Of a DNA stretch of 64,000 nucleotides, positions 54,701 to 62,856 are shown one piece after another. Location: assembly GCA_018398805.1 (NCBI GenBank), contig JAGFBZ010002865.1, positions 1 through 64,000 on the forward strand, written 5' to 3'. The translations under genes were made by a program, and so were the position numbers. Every line of letters begins with the position of its first letter. The first letter of the stretch is position 1. The notes below the pieces were generated by a model, which was not told the DNA's origin, made no database searches, and saw only the letters and a program-made list of their open reading frames with translations. Source of the stretch: Hirundichthys speculiger (lineage: Eukaryota; Chordata; Actinopteri; Beloniformes; Exocoetidae).

Positions 54701-56521
54701 TTAAAAACCACAAAAAGTAGCAAAACAAGACAAAGGCTCAACTGTGGTCTTTCTGTTTCCTTCACAGCCTCTGGTCTCTGAACCGTAGTAAACAAACCGC
54801 TGCTATTGTGCTATTTTTGGCTCGTAATTAGCGGCTAACATGCTAACAACAACAAAAGAAAAAGTCCAGTTTTCTCTGCATGGAATGGGAACTTTATTGT
54901 GTCACTGCAGGAACTTGTAACATCACACAGGTTTTATTGTTGGGCTCCTGTTGGTTAATCTAACCCCGTTTTCTTCTGCCGTCCCACGACACACACACTA
55001 CATTACCCATAAGGCCACCTTCTTAAAGGGGCCAGGCTGGCTCACAGCATTTCTTCGCTGTGAGAGAATGCGCACAACATCCTGTAATGTTTCCACAATT
55101 TAAATTTTTTTTTAAAATTATATTATATATTTCTGAAAAAATCCGCAAATAACTAAAACCGCGGAACTTAAACCTCGAAGTGGCAACGGATCACTGCATT
55201 GCAATATCAAAATTAAAAGTAGAGATGAAAAATCAAGTTTCTGTATATGTTCATCAGATGATATTGATCATTCAGAGGACAAATTGAGTCAAAACTATTT
55301 GCTTCAAAACAACCTATTTATTGTTTATTATTAGTGTTTTTGAAAAAAATCGGGGAAAAAAATCGATATTAGGAGCTGAAAAATCAATATTATATTGGGT
55401 GGCTATAAATCACGATATATTGCCGAATCGATTTTTTTTCACAGCCCTAGTCACAGCTGGGAGAAGAGTTGGTAGACCTTCAGAGCGCATCCAGCCTGCT
55501 TCTACGTCACTTAAGACGTCACACCTGGTAAATCCCTCCTGTTTTTGGTTCCACAGGTCACCTGACGCTGAACATCTCAGACGAGTCTGGAGGACCGCTG
55601 GGATCGTGGCATAAAGGGCAACGAAACGAGACGTCAGACGTTCCCCCGGACCAGAGAACCTCAAAATGAGTCTGACCGAAGAGCCGCCGCACGACGGCGG
55701 TCAGAGAGAGACGGAGGAGGAGGACGAGCTCGGCCCAGAGGGCTTCGACGGTAAAGATGTTCAGGTGAAAGGGTTCCTCAGGGCCGTCAGTCCTCTGACT
55801 CTGCTCAAAGAGGACTTCAACCAGTTTAGAGAGGAAGTGAGGAAGGTGTTCAAGGACAAGGACGCAAGCTCGAGGACGAGCCATCCGGCGGAGAAGCTGA
55901 TCAGCCCGCTGACTCTCCTCAAAGAGGACTTCAACCATCTCAAGGAGGACCTCTCCAGCGTTTTCAGGATCGGCCTTTCAAAGGAACGAGACGAGAAGGA
56001 AGCCTCCAGGGCAAAAACCTCCAAAACCGAGGGGGCCGGCGAACCCCCGAGGAGCCTCTTCAGACGAGACCGAAGTCTTTTAAAGACGTCTCGCCAGGCA
56101 AAGGACATGACGGGAGTAAAAAAGAGCAGAGAAGAAGAGGGAGATGAAAGGAGCAACCGGATGGATGAATCGGACGAGAAACGTGAGGCGAGCTCTGAGT
56201 CGTACTCAGGTACCGTACGGGTCACAATCCTCTGAGCTTCACTCTGAATTCAAACCATCAGCTCTGAAATCATCGCTCATCGAATTAGGTCAAAGGTCAG
56301 ATTCATCTGCATGGCACATTTAAAACCAACAAAGCTGACTAAAGGGCTTTACGACAATGAATACAACGACTAACTGCGGCGTTCTTAGTGAAAATTTGTA
56401 AAAGGAAGTCGTTGTTAAAAACAACTCCAAGATTTATGCGACAATACGCCTTCTGACCAACCAGAAACCAGCTCTGGTTCTACTCTGGAATCTTTTTATG
56501 AACTTGATTTCTTTTCCCCAA

Positions 56522-56555
<34 letters not shown>

Positions 56556-59500
56556 AGCCCCAAAATAGAGCCTTGAGGAACCCCACAAGTCTTAAACCAG
56601 TTTTAAAATGTAGCTTTGACGCGTCTGAGTTTTGATAATTGAACATTATGATCCACTGATGATCAGCCACTGCAAGTGAATCTAAAAGCACCAAAATAGA
56701 GCCTTGAGGAACCCCACAAGACTGAAACCAATCTAAAAGCACCAAAACGGAAATGAGTCAAGATAAATAATTCCTCCTACATTAAAATCAAAGTCAAAGT
56801 AAATATAAAAGGCTGAAATTAAATTAAATTAAATTAAATTAAAAAAAAGATAAAATAAAATAAAATAAAATAAAAAATTAAAATAAATAAATAAATAAAA
56901 TAAATTGAATTAAATAAAAAATAAATAAATATATACATAAATGAATAAATACAATAAATTAAGAAAATAAATAAAAATAAAATAAAATAAAATAAAAGCA
57001 GGATAGATAATTCTTTTTGTCTCGTCAGGTTTCAGGTATCTCTCTTTAAAAGAAGACTTTTAAATGAATTATCATGATTAATATAGACCTGAACTTCTGA
57101 TTTTGTTTCTTCCCACCTTGAAAACCTGCCGTGCACATTTCACAACTCAAATACCCGCAGAGACTGATTTCTCACAGATTTCCCTGCTTGCACTTCTTGC
57201 TTCATCTGAAACACAATCTCACGGACTCAGATTCATTTTCCCTGCAGCTGATCACAAAAGCGTGAGACTGGCGACTGGAGCGACGACTCCTCCGGTGGCG
57301 TCGGGAGGAGAAGTGGGAAGACGAACCTTCACGAAGTCGTCCTCCGGAGACTCACTGGTCCTCTGGGATCACGTTATTAAGTCTCAGCAGCGCCGGTGAA
57401 ATCCCCCTGAGGTGAGTCGATGCGCTTTTAACGCAGATGAAAATGAGAATTAAAGCGGTTCCTCTGATGCTTGGGTGTCGTTCCTGGTTCTGTTCTTCCA
57501 GGGACCGGCCAGCAGCGGACCTGTGGTCCCCGAAGAACTGTAAGAGTCTCTTAGACGTTGAAATGGTTGATATCTTGAGTGAATTAACTCGACTGGTCGT
57601 GTATTTTCCTGAGAACGTTGTGTTTCAGTCACGATGGCGTCGGTTTTTCTCCGCAGTTGCCTGCTACCTGACCTTTGACCCCAACACGGCCAACTCGGAG
57701 CTCCGCCTGTCTGACGGCAACAGGAGGGCGACCCGGGTCTGGTCGGACCAGCGACCCTCGGAGCACCCGGAGCGGTTCGGCCGCTGCCCTCAGGTCCTGT
57801 GCAGGGAGGGGCTACTGGACCCGGCGTACTGGGAGGTGGTCTGGAGCGGCGGCGCCGACGTCGGCGTCACCTACAACGGCATCTCCAGGGACGGGGACGT
57901 GGAGCGCTGCCTGCTCGGGCACGGCCGGGTGCTCCTGGACTCTGGAGTGCTCCGAGGGGTGCTACACGCCGTGCCACGGCGGGAAGAGGTTCAGGTCCCT
58001 GCTGCCCGAGCCCTTCACCCACCGGGTCGGGGTTTACCTGGACTGGCCCGCCGGGTCCCTGTCCTTCTACTGCGTCTCCCCGGACACCATGGTCCACCTG
58101 CACACCTTCACCTCCACCTTCACCGAGCCGCTGTACCCGGGCTTCTGGGTGTGGGCCTACGACGGCTCAGCGGCGCTGAGCCAGGTGGAGTTGGACTGGG
58201 AGCGCCTGCTGCAGTGAAGACACCGTCTCCTTTACCTGTCAGACCCACCTGAGACCCCAGAACCTGGTGAACCAGATATCTCACTCCTGAAACAACTTGT
58301 AAAGGCCAACACTCGGACCGTTACGATGCAGACCAGACTCCCGACCTCGTAGCCACGTCTGGTCCACACAACGCTAGACTAGACCCAAATGTGTCCTCTA
58401 CCCGGGTGGAGTCTAAGGAGTCTAGTCGGGGAGACTTGGGACGAACCCGAGTTACAACAAGGACTCGTCAGGACGCGACAGAATTTTAGTTTTATAGATT
58501 GTTGAAGAAGTCCTTATAGCAGCAATTTGTATTTTAGCAATTAGCTCTAAATCAAACCTATTACACCACACTGTACCCTACAAGAGTATGGAGCCCCGTT
58601 TGGGTCATAATTCAAAGAAGAAATGAGTCTATTATTATGAAATACAGGCATTTATTATTATGAAATATTTCCCATTATTATAATAATGGCTTTGTTTTTC
58701 ATAAGAATGATTTGTGTGTCAATCACAGCAGAGAGGGCGGAGCCATTCATGTGATTGGCTGCTCTTTCATTCAGGCATAATCAACAGAACAGTGAATATT
58801 GATAGTGGGCGAGAGGTGCAATGTATATACTCCAGGCCAGTAGGTGGCAGAATGCACCTCAGTTTACGGTTAAAAGTTGACATCGACTAAGAAACGCCAA
58901 GGTTTCCCGTAGCTCAGTCCAAGCTGCCATAGCTACAATCGGACTAGGAGCGCTCCTTGATGACGCCACGGCCCGCTGCTAACGGGACCTCACGGCCAAA
59001 ACTAGTCGATGTCAGAGCGTAGAATGGAGAAGGATCAGCCAATGAGCGTGCAGGTCAACCACTGGTCCCGCCCACTGGCAAAATGTCATTATTATGTAAA
59101 AACGAATTCTTATGAAAAAGGAAGCAATTATGTAAAAACTCATTTCTTAGATTTAAAAAAAAGCCATTCTGAAATAAACTATTATGCATTAAACTAAGAT
59201 TAAATAATAATAAAAATACATTTCATAATAATTATATTTTTTTCATAATAATGGGAAATATTTCATAATAATAAACGCCTGTATTTCATAATAATAGACT
59301 CATTTATTCATTGAATTATGACCCAAACGGGGCTCCATACCTTATGGAGGAGCCACTTACACTTGACACAAGCACGAGATTGAAGTTTCTTCGTTTATTC
59401 TGTCTCCGACACTTGCAAATGCACAAATGCACGCAAATAATGTCGATTATCTTATCCACACACAGTTCAGTAAGGTTTCAAAGAAGTTATTGTTCAATAA

Positions 59501-62228
59501 CGTGTCCTGGTTGATTCAAAGAAAATAATAAAAAAATTTAATCATCCATAGTTGTGACTTGAACAATGACGTTTTCACCTGTTTCTTAGCCTAGAATTTA
59601 TGTTTATGAGGCCAAACAGCCAGTTTAGGTTTGGTAAGACCCAGTCTCCGGTTAAAGGGTCAGTTGCTACTTTGTCGATTAAAGTATGGATATTCCAGAT
59701 GTTTTGAGATGCACGAATGTTAAAGCAGTGTTTGCTGACAGATGACTGACACCGGCGTCGGACACAAACAACCACGGGGATCAAGAAAGCTGCAGTTCCT
59801 CTGCTGACCACCGGGGTCTGACTCCAACAGTGAGTCAGTCTCCGTTGACCTCCGTGATAAAATGTCCAACTAGACCACATCTGTCAAACACAAGGCCCGC
59901 GGGCCAAATGTGGCCCTTCACATCATTTTATGTGGCCCTCGAGAGCTTGGCCATTAATTGACTTAAATTTTAAACTAATATTTCCTCTCTGCAGCCTCCA
60001 GCTGTGTTTCCGTGCATCCTGGTTTGCGACTAAAACCTTTATAAAGCTGCTTTAACACCAACCCTCACCTGTCGTGTGTCTGTCTCACCTGTAGCTGACT
60101 CTCCTGACTCCCTCGAGCCTCCTGCATCTCCTTCTCCAGCTGTTCCAGGCGAGCAACACGCATCTACAGCAAACACAATAAATACAATTTAAAAAACGCG
60201 TATTCACTGCTGCTGGACGTGACGTGATGCAGGTGGAGGTGGACGACGCAGCGGGACAGTCTCACCTGCGTCCTCTGCACCATCTCGTCGCTGGTGCCGA
60301 AGCGGTCCTCCATCACGGATCGGACCTGCTGAACCTCGAACTCCAGCTGCTGCCGGATCAGATCCATCTGGAGGGAAAACTGCAGCAGCAGAGACGCAGA
60401 GACGGCGGTCAGCAGGTGGAGACGAAAGGACACGTTCAGGGACAGGTGATGTCCCTGACATCATTTTATCAGATCTCTTCCTCCTCAGAGGCTGTTTTTG
60501 GTTCAACACTGAACTCAAAACTGCTTCCATTCACCAACGTTTGGGTGAAATGTTCCTTTAAGTGTCAGTCATGGATTAGAAATAACAGATGATTAATTAT
60601 TCACTTTCAATCCAAACCAGAGAGAAACGATGTTCAAAAACCATCGACGACCACGAGGCAAAAGTTCCTGAACGTCTCAACGTTCTCATCCAACCATCAT
60701 AGTTTTCTCCTGAATCTGAAGTTTAAACGCTTTCACCACCAATTATCAAGATATCGTTAATAGTTCAGTCCACTGATCAGTGTGTGGATTAAAAGAGATA
60801 ATTCCTCAGAAATTAAAAAAAAAAAAACATGAAATAAATATGAAAACCTAAAAGATAAGAAAAAAATTGTTTTTAGATAATTCCTCCAACATATAAGTAA
60901 AAGTCAAAATAAATATAAAATGCTAAAATTAAATTAAATTGAACAAAAAATAAAAGATAAAATAAATATGAAAACTTAAAATACAAGAAAAAATAGAATA
61001 CATTCTTTTAAATAATTCCTCCTACATTAAAATCAAAGTCAAAGTAAATATAAAAGGCTGAAATTAAATTAAATTAAATTAAAAAAGAAAAGATCAAATA
61101 AAATAAAATGAAAATGAAAAAAAAAATTAAAATAAATAAATAAATAAAAATTAAATTAAATTAAATTAAAAATAAATATATACATAAATGAATAAATACA
61201 ATAAATTAAGAAAATAAATAAAAATAAAATAAAAGCAGGATAGATAATTCTTTTTGTCTCGTCAGGTTTCAGGTATCTCTCTTTAGCCCCGCCCCCTCGT
61301 CACTACAATAAATATAAAAGGCTAAAATTAAATGTAATTCAATTTAATTTAATTTAATTTAATTTAAAAAATAAAAGATAAAATGAAATAAAATAAAATA
61401 AAAAAGATAAAATAAAATTAAAATGAAATAAAATAAAATTAAAATGAAATAAAATAAAATAAATGCAGGATAGATTATTCTTTTTGTCTTGTCAGGTTTC
61501 AGGTATCTCTCTTTAGCCCCGCCCCCTTGTCACTCCAAAGCAACAACAGAAATGGTATTTCAGGTATCTCAGGTATCTCAGGTATCTCAGGTATTTCAGG
61601 TATGTGTGTGTTTGCGAGCGTGTTTTCCCACCGTGTCGATGCGCGGCAGCTGGGCCAGTTTCTGGGACAGCGCCTCCAGCTGGCTGAAGTACCAGCAGCG
61701 CTCGCGCTCCTCGCGGTCGATCTCCCCCAGCAGGAGGTTCCTGCAGACGTTCACGTCACTTTTTATTACACTTTTATACAACAACTCGTTTTCTTGACAT
61801 TTTAGCTTTACTGTCTGTCCTCTGGCGTGTTTTCACGGCAGAAGTTTCCGGACTCTCCTACCTCTCCTTGTAGAGCTCCTCCAGGTGATGGTCGCTCAGC
61901 CGTCCATCCGCCCCACTAATCACAGCCGTCTTGGGCGGGGCCCCATCCAGGAAGTGATGCGGGATCATGATGGAGGTGGCGGTGACGTCGGACGCCACGC
62001 TCTGGCGGGACGCCGGCCTGAGGGGGTTCCTGGCTCTGCTCGCCGCCGCCAGGGAGGAGGAGGAGGAGCAGGCGGAGGACGGCGGCAGGGCCAGGTGGTC
62101 GTCTCGCTCCACCAGCCCCGCCCCCGGCACGCCCGTCAGCCCCGCCCCTCCCAGACCGGCCGCCAGCAGCCTCAGGTTGTGAGGTTGGTGTTTGAGTTCG
62201 TAGTAGTTGGTGAGGTCCATGTGGAGCT
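34177..62228 (-). CDS. apc2: Adenomatous polyposis coli protein 2, 5'-partial, eleven exons in window
   Basis: Minus-strand exons 62228-61862, 61740-61632, 60379-60266, 60163-60089, 45956-45864, 45698-45260, 43671-43573, 43172-43033, 40376-40182, 40056-39842 and 39714-34177 join with consistent phases and GT-AG borders. The product is the cytoplasmic Wnt-pathway scaffold of the APC family, which binds beta-catenin and axin and associates with microtubules. Seen in order: coiled-coil segments (EELYKERNLLLGEIDREER, FSLQMDLIRQQLEFE), armadillo repeats (SALWNLSAHN, CGTLWNLSAR), 20-aa repeats (ENTPICFSRCSSLSSLS), a SAMP motif (SPSDLPDSPGQTMPPSRS), and the conserved C-terminal WRRIRDEDVPQIL and NYIPSPM. 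APC2 rather than APC is indicated by FGTSDEMVQR, by the C-terminal blocks and by the reep6/C19orf25 neighbourhood. The N-terminal exons lie beyond the window. About four single-base frame changes are needed in the last exon. A SPRY gene is nested in the 14-kb intron. Confidence 0.93.
39842..40056 (-). CDS. apc2: apc2 exon, armadillo repeats (215 bp)
   Basis: It encodes ESTLKSLLSALWNLSAHN to SSLIATREDYR. Its length equals the 215 bp I recall for human APC exon 14. Confidence 0.95.
40182..40376 (-). CDS. apc2: apc2 exon, armadillo repeats (195 bp)
   Basis: It encodes ATLCSKKSCLQALVAQLASD to LMTCALQATK. The length of 195 bp equals the sum of two exons (78+117) I recall in human APC, with no intron between them here. 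Confidence 0.95.
40377..41430. other. apc2 intron sequence, nothing recognised
   Basis: No gene or clear mobile element was seen before the telomere-like array. A short ATT run lies at about 40515-40527. Confidence 0.5.
41431..41549 (+). repeat. Interstitial telomere-like repeats, left block
   Basis: TTAGGG units mixed with TTAGGGGG units lie in an apc2 intron, G-rich on the plus strand. The block is interrupted at 41558 by a hAT-like element and resumes after it. Confidence 0.93.
41558..42395 (+). mobile_element. hAT-type element with BED-finger-like pseudogene inside the telomere-like array
   Basis: The ends CAGACCTGGGCAAA and TTGCCCACCCCTG are inverted repeats. The flanking octamers GTCTAGAA and GGTTAGAG match only at five of eight positions. 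Inside, 41775-42050 translates in pieces (KRKVDKE, FNKTWTAKYFFTE) like the BED zinc-finger start of hAT/GTF2IRD2-type proteins, with stops. The body is AT-rich. Confidence 0.75.
42396..42940 (+). repeat. Interstitial telomere-like repeats, right block
   Basis: About 540 bp of TTAGGG, TTAGGGGG and longer G-run variants end about 90 bp before the 3' end of the apc2 exon 43033-43172 (that is, inside the following intron in transcript order). Confidence 0.95.
43033..43172 (-). CDS. apc2: apc2 exon, armadillo repeats (140 bp)
   Basis: It encodes GLQVVADLIHLDQDMYG to ALTNLTFGDVVNK. The length of 140 bp matches human APC exon 11 from memory. Confidence 0.95.
43173..43572. other. apc2 intron, nothing recognised
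   Basis: This is a 400-bp AT-rich intron with no repeat or coding signal seen. Confidence 0.5.
43573..43671 (-). CDS. apc2: apc2 exon (99 bp)
   Basis: It encodes IPEPVDPQICQATCAIMK to RRAMNEL, with the split Asp codon at its start and split Gly codon at its end, both in phase with neighbours. Confidence 0.95.
44082..44446. mobile_element. TA-flanked MITE, copy 2
   Basis: Flanked by TA (44080-44081, 44447-44448), with ends CAGTCATGGAAAAAAATTA and AATTTTTTCCATGACTG. It is nearly identical to 14153-14521, differing by a few substitutions and single-base indels. Confidence 0.88.
44452..45131 (-). mobile_element. Foldback-type element, truncated copy
   Basis: The right end ATTATGACCCAAACGGGGCT and the whole core match the complement of 58590-59337. 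The left arm is missing and the copy abuts the MITE at 44446. Confidence 0.82.
45260..45698 (-). CDS. apc2: apc2 exon (439 bp) with polythreonine insertion
   Basis: It encodes VEMVFWLLSMLANRDKEEMS, MRKSGCVPLLVQILHEAPG and SRASAALHNIIYSQQDEG, the start of the armadillo domain. Between them is a low-complexity insert with eleven consecutive Thr codons (mixed ACG/ACC, about 45477-45515) that is absent from the human protein as I remember it. Confidence 0.93.
45864..45956 (-). CDS. apc2: apc2 exon (93 bp)
   Basis: It encodes 31 residues from LSGTEKPPAGEPENS to ADGGSK, in phase with VEMVFW. It is low-complexity Ala/Ser/Glu linker; splice signals and phase support it. A hexanucleotide array begins about 100 bp upstream in the intron. 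Confidence 0.85.
46050..46500. repeat. Hexanucleotide array (GCTAAC/GCTGAC family on the minus strand)
   Basis: About 450 bp consist of six-base units reading GCGTTA, GCGTCA, GCATTA or GCATCA on the plus strand. It lies in the apc2 intron just upstream (in transcript direction) of the 93-bp exon. Frames stay open on both strands (Ala-Asp-Ala-Asn type repeats) but have no coding support. Confidence 0.95.
46957..48358. repeat. 44-bp minisatellite with inverted-repeat units
   Basis: About 32 units. Each contains GGAACCATC, an 8-base loop and GATGGTTCC, then CTGGTACTGACAGGAACCAG. The inner part is a hairpin of nine or more base pairs. Because 44 is not a multiple of three the frame rotates each unit, yet stops are rare; not coding. 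Confidence 0.96.
48359..49410. other. apc2 intron segment with GA microsatellite
   Basis: A (GA)n tract lies at 48751-48783. No gene was found; the rest is low-repeat sequence. Confidence 0.5.
49418..49890 (+). repeat. GGA/GAA polypurine tract
   Basis: About 470 bp are almost pure purine on the plus strand (AGGAGGAGGAAGG-type). Frames in all directions are by-products of low complexity. Confidence 0.93.
49891..51225. other. apc2 intron segment, no gene
   Basis: This is non-coding sequence with a CATCTCTTCATCTCT repeat at about 49996-50025, then AT-rich sequence. No mobile element could be delimited. Confidence 0.45.
51228..52180. repeat. 27-bp minisatellite
   Basis: About 35 units of GGTCCTGGTTCAGGGTCCAG plus AGAGGCT, with G/C variation at one position. 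Two overlapping frames of 366 and 390 codons stay open across it because of the period; no gene signal supports them. Confidence 0.95.
52500..54085. repeat. 12-bp CTCCTCCAGACT minisatellite
   Basis: About 1.58 kb of 12-bp units (CTCCTCCAGACT / CTCCTCCAGGCT), with occasional 9-bp and 11-bp units. It is strongly pyrimidine-biased on the plus strand. Long Pro/Ser/Leu frames are artefacts of the period. Confidence 0.96.
54511..55449. mobile_element. hAT-type element with 8-bp duplication, carrying a nested insertion
   Basis: Identical octamers GTCACAGC (54503-54510 and 55450-55457) flank the ends TAGGGGTG and CAGCCCTA. Subterminal sequences have ATCGTGATA-type motifs. A second element (about 54597-55194) is inserted in it. 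Confidence 0.88.
54597..55194. mobile_element. Mariner/pogo-like MITE nested in the hAT element
   Basis: Inverted ends CAGTGATCCCTT and the complement AACGGATCACTG delimit about 600 bp. The left flank is TA, the right flank CA. The sequence starting at 63926 at the window edge matches its left end. Confidence 0.7.
55666..56209 (+). CDS. SPRY-protein exon 1 (N-terminal region)
   Basis: It ends one base into a codon before GTACCG. A candidate acceptor TTTTTGGTTCCACAG ends at 55556, suggesting an upstream 5' UTR exon. It encodes 181 charged residues with the duplicated SPLTLLKEDFN motif. Confidence 0.72.
55666..58217 (+). CDS. PRY/SPRY (B30.2) domain protein, nested in an apc2 intron, with one frameshift
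   Basis: Exon model: 55666-56209, 57248-57395 (least certain), 57502-57539 and 57657-58217. The ATG context is CTCAAAATGA. Exon 1 encodes an acidic/basic N-terminus with an internal duplication, SPLTLLKEDFN at residues 42-52 and 80-90. The last exon encodes the PRY/SPRY domain with its three signature motifs: TFDPNTANSELRLSDGNRR, YWEVVW and GVYLDWPAGSLSFYCV. Such domains are protein-binding modules of TRIM and related fish proteins; no RING, B-box or long coiled coil is visible, so the role is open. A single extra base near 57931 breaks the frame between ERCLLGHGRV and SWTLECSEGC. The domain is otherwise intact to the stop at 58215-58217. I cannot name the gene. Confidence 0.75.
56434..56745 (-). 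mobile_element. Short LINE RT fragments, duplicated
   Basis: The RT motif CGVPQGSIL (minus strand) occurs at about 56690-56720, and a frameshifted near-copy at about 56557-56600. A long A run (56522-56553) adjoins. It is a decayed retroelement without a coding frame. Confidence 0.5.
56768..57050. repeat. AT-rich repeat block, copy A
   Basis: It contains AATTCCTCCTACATTAAAAT, AAATT/AAATA microsatellites and, at the end, GTCAGGTTTCAGGTATCTCT. It is repeated in the same orientation at 61010-61285 and partly at 61440-61525. Confidence 0.85.
57248..57395 (+). CDS. SPRY-protein candidate exon 2
   Basis: The acceptor TTCCCTGCAG ends at 57247. In phase with exon 1 the frame is open to TGA 57397-57399. 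A weak donor (CG|GTGAAA, 57395/57396) keeps phase with the next exon, while a stronger donor (GAG|GTGAGT, 57411/57412) would need another frame. The exon could also be skipped or contain an indel. Confidence 0.4.
57502..57539 (+). CDS. SPRY-protein exon 3 (38 bp)
   Basis: It lies between TGTTCTTCCAG and GTAAGA, encoding DRPAADLWSPKN, a typical linker before the PRY domain. Confidence 0.6.
57657..58217 (+). CDS. SPRY-protein exon 4 (PRY/SPRY domain)
   Basis: The acceptor TTTTTCTCCGCAG ends at 57656. It carries PRY and SPRY blocks in two frames joined at about 57931 (one extra base), stop at 58215-58217. Confidence 0.82.
58218..58589. other. 3' flank of the SPRY gene, no feature seen
   Basis: This is likely 3' UTR and intergenic sequence within the apc2 intron; no polyadenylation signal was picked with confidence. 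Confidence 0.4.
58590..59337 (+). mobile_element. Foldback-type DNA element, complete copy
   Basis: The ends TGGAGCCCCGTTTGGGTCAT and the complementary ACCCAAACGGGGCTCCA are followed inward by long inverted arms with ATTATTATGAAATA motifs, and TA flanks both ends. It has no coding frame of note. A truncated second copy lies in opposite orientation at 44452-45131. Confidence 0.85.
59338..60088. other. apc2 intron, with hAT fragment
   Basis: No gene was found. A fragment of the hAT family also present at 17369 lies at about 59878-59990 (TGTCAAACACAAGGCCCGCG). Confidence 0.5.
60089..60163 (-). CDS. apc2: apc2 exon (75 bp), coiled coil
   Basis: It encodes MRVARLEQLEKEMQEARGSQ and ESQLQ, following MVQRTQ in phase. 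Confidence 0.9.
60266..60379 (-). CDS. apc2: apc2 exon (114 bp), coiled coil
   Basis: It encodes FSLQMDLIRQQLEFEVQQVR and RFGTSDEMVQRTQ, almost identical to the vertebrate APC2 block. The length of 114 bp matches human APC exon 6 from memory. Confidence 0.94.
60790..61530. repeat. AT-rich AAATT/AAATA repeat blocks, copies B-D
   Basis: Successive degenerate copies of the block at 56768-57050 are interspersed with (AAATT)n and (AAAAT)n. Two copies end with the same GTCAGGTTTCAGGTATCTCT and a GCCCCGCCCCC box. They lie in an apc2 intron. Confidence 0.85.
61632..61740 (-). CDS. apc2: apc2 exon (109 bp), coiled coil
   Basis: It encodes NLLLGEIDREERERCWYFSQ and LAQLPRIDT. The length of 109 bp matches human APC exon 5 from memory. 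Confidence 0.94.
61862..62228 (-). CDS. apc2: apc2 exon (367 bp), most N-terminal in window
   Basis: It starts after CTTCCTCCCTCAG mid-codon, encoding LHMDLTNYYELKHQP, an Ala/Gly/Ser-rich stretch and HHLEELYKER. It is an internal exon: its first two bases complete a codon from an exon beyond the window, and the Met near its start is not the protein start. Confidence 0.88.
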
Positions 62229-62261
62229 CTGAGGGAGGAAGAGGAGGAACAGCTCATCCTG

Positions 62262-62370
62262 GCTCCGGCGGTAACGGTTTAACGGTTTAACGGTTTAACT
62301 GTTTAACGGTTTAACGCTTAACGCTTTAACGGTTTAACGCTTTAACGCTTTAACGCTTTAACGGTTTAAC
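62262..62370. repeat. Short CGGTTTAAC tandem repeat
   Basis: About a dozen 8-10-base units (GGTTTAAC, GCTTTAAC) lie just upstream (transcript direction) of the apc2 exon 61862-62228. Confidence 0.9.
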
Positions 62371-62848
62371 GGCGCCGGCCCGTTGATGACCTAAATTAAA
62401 ACAGGAACTCATCCACAACTGTCACAGGTCCAGCTCTGGCCGGCGCCGTTCCCTTAATGACCTGGGAAGCATTTACGTAACCGCGCCGACAAACGGGTCA
62501 CAGCTGCCGCTTTTAATTTCCAGCCGCCGTTAATTGGATTCCAGTTCAGATAATCTAAACGACGTGAAACTGGCTGGACTTAACTGGAGTCCCTTAACGA
62601 GGCTCCGCCAGCTGCAGCCAATCAGGTCAGACGATTGAGTCGATTTGTTTCCGCGCAGACGACCAGCGGTCCCAGCGGAGGCCGTGAGCTCGCAGCGCCA
62701 GGTCCAGTCCGCTGGGAGGGATGCTAGGAGTGGTTTAGTCCTGAGCTACAAATGTGACGTAAACAGAAGCTCTCAGGACACATTTGAGGACCCTCCGAGA
62801 TCTGATCTTTATACGCCCCAGCAGGTAAAATTATATAAAGCTAATAAA
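62371..62848. other. apc2 intron, no exon seen
   Basis: I looked for the apc2 N-terminal coiled-coil exons on the minus strand and found none here. Confidence 0.45.
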
Positions 62849-62856
62849 GTGTCCCC

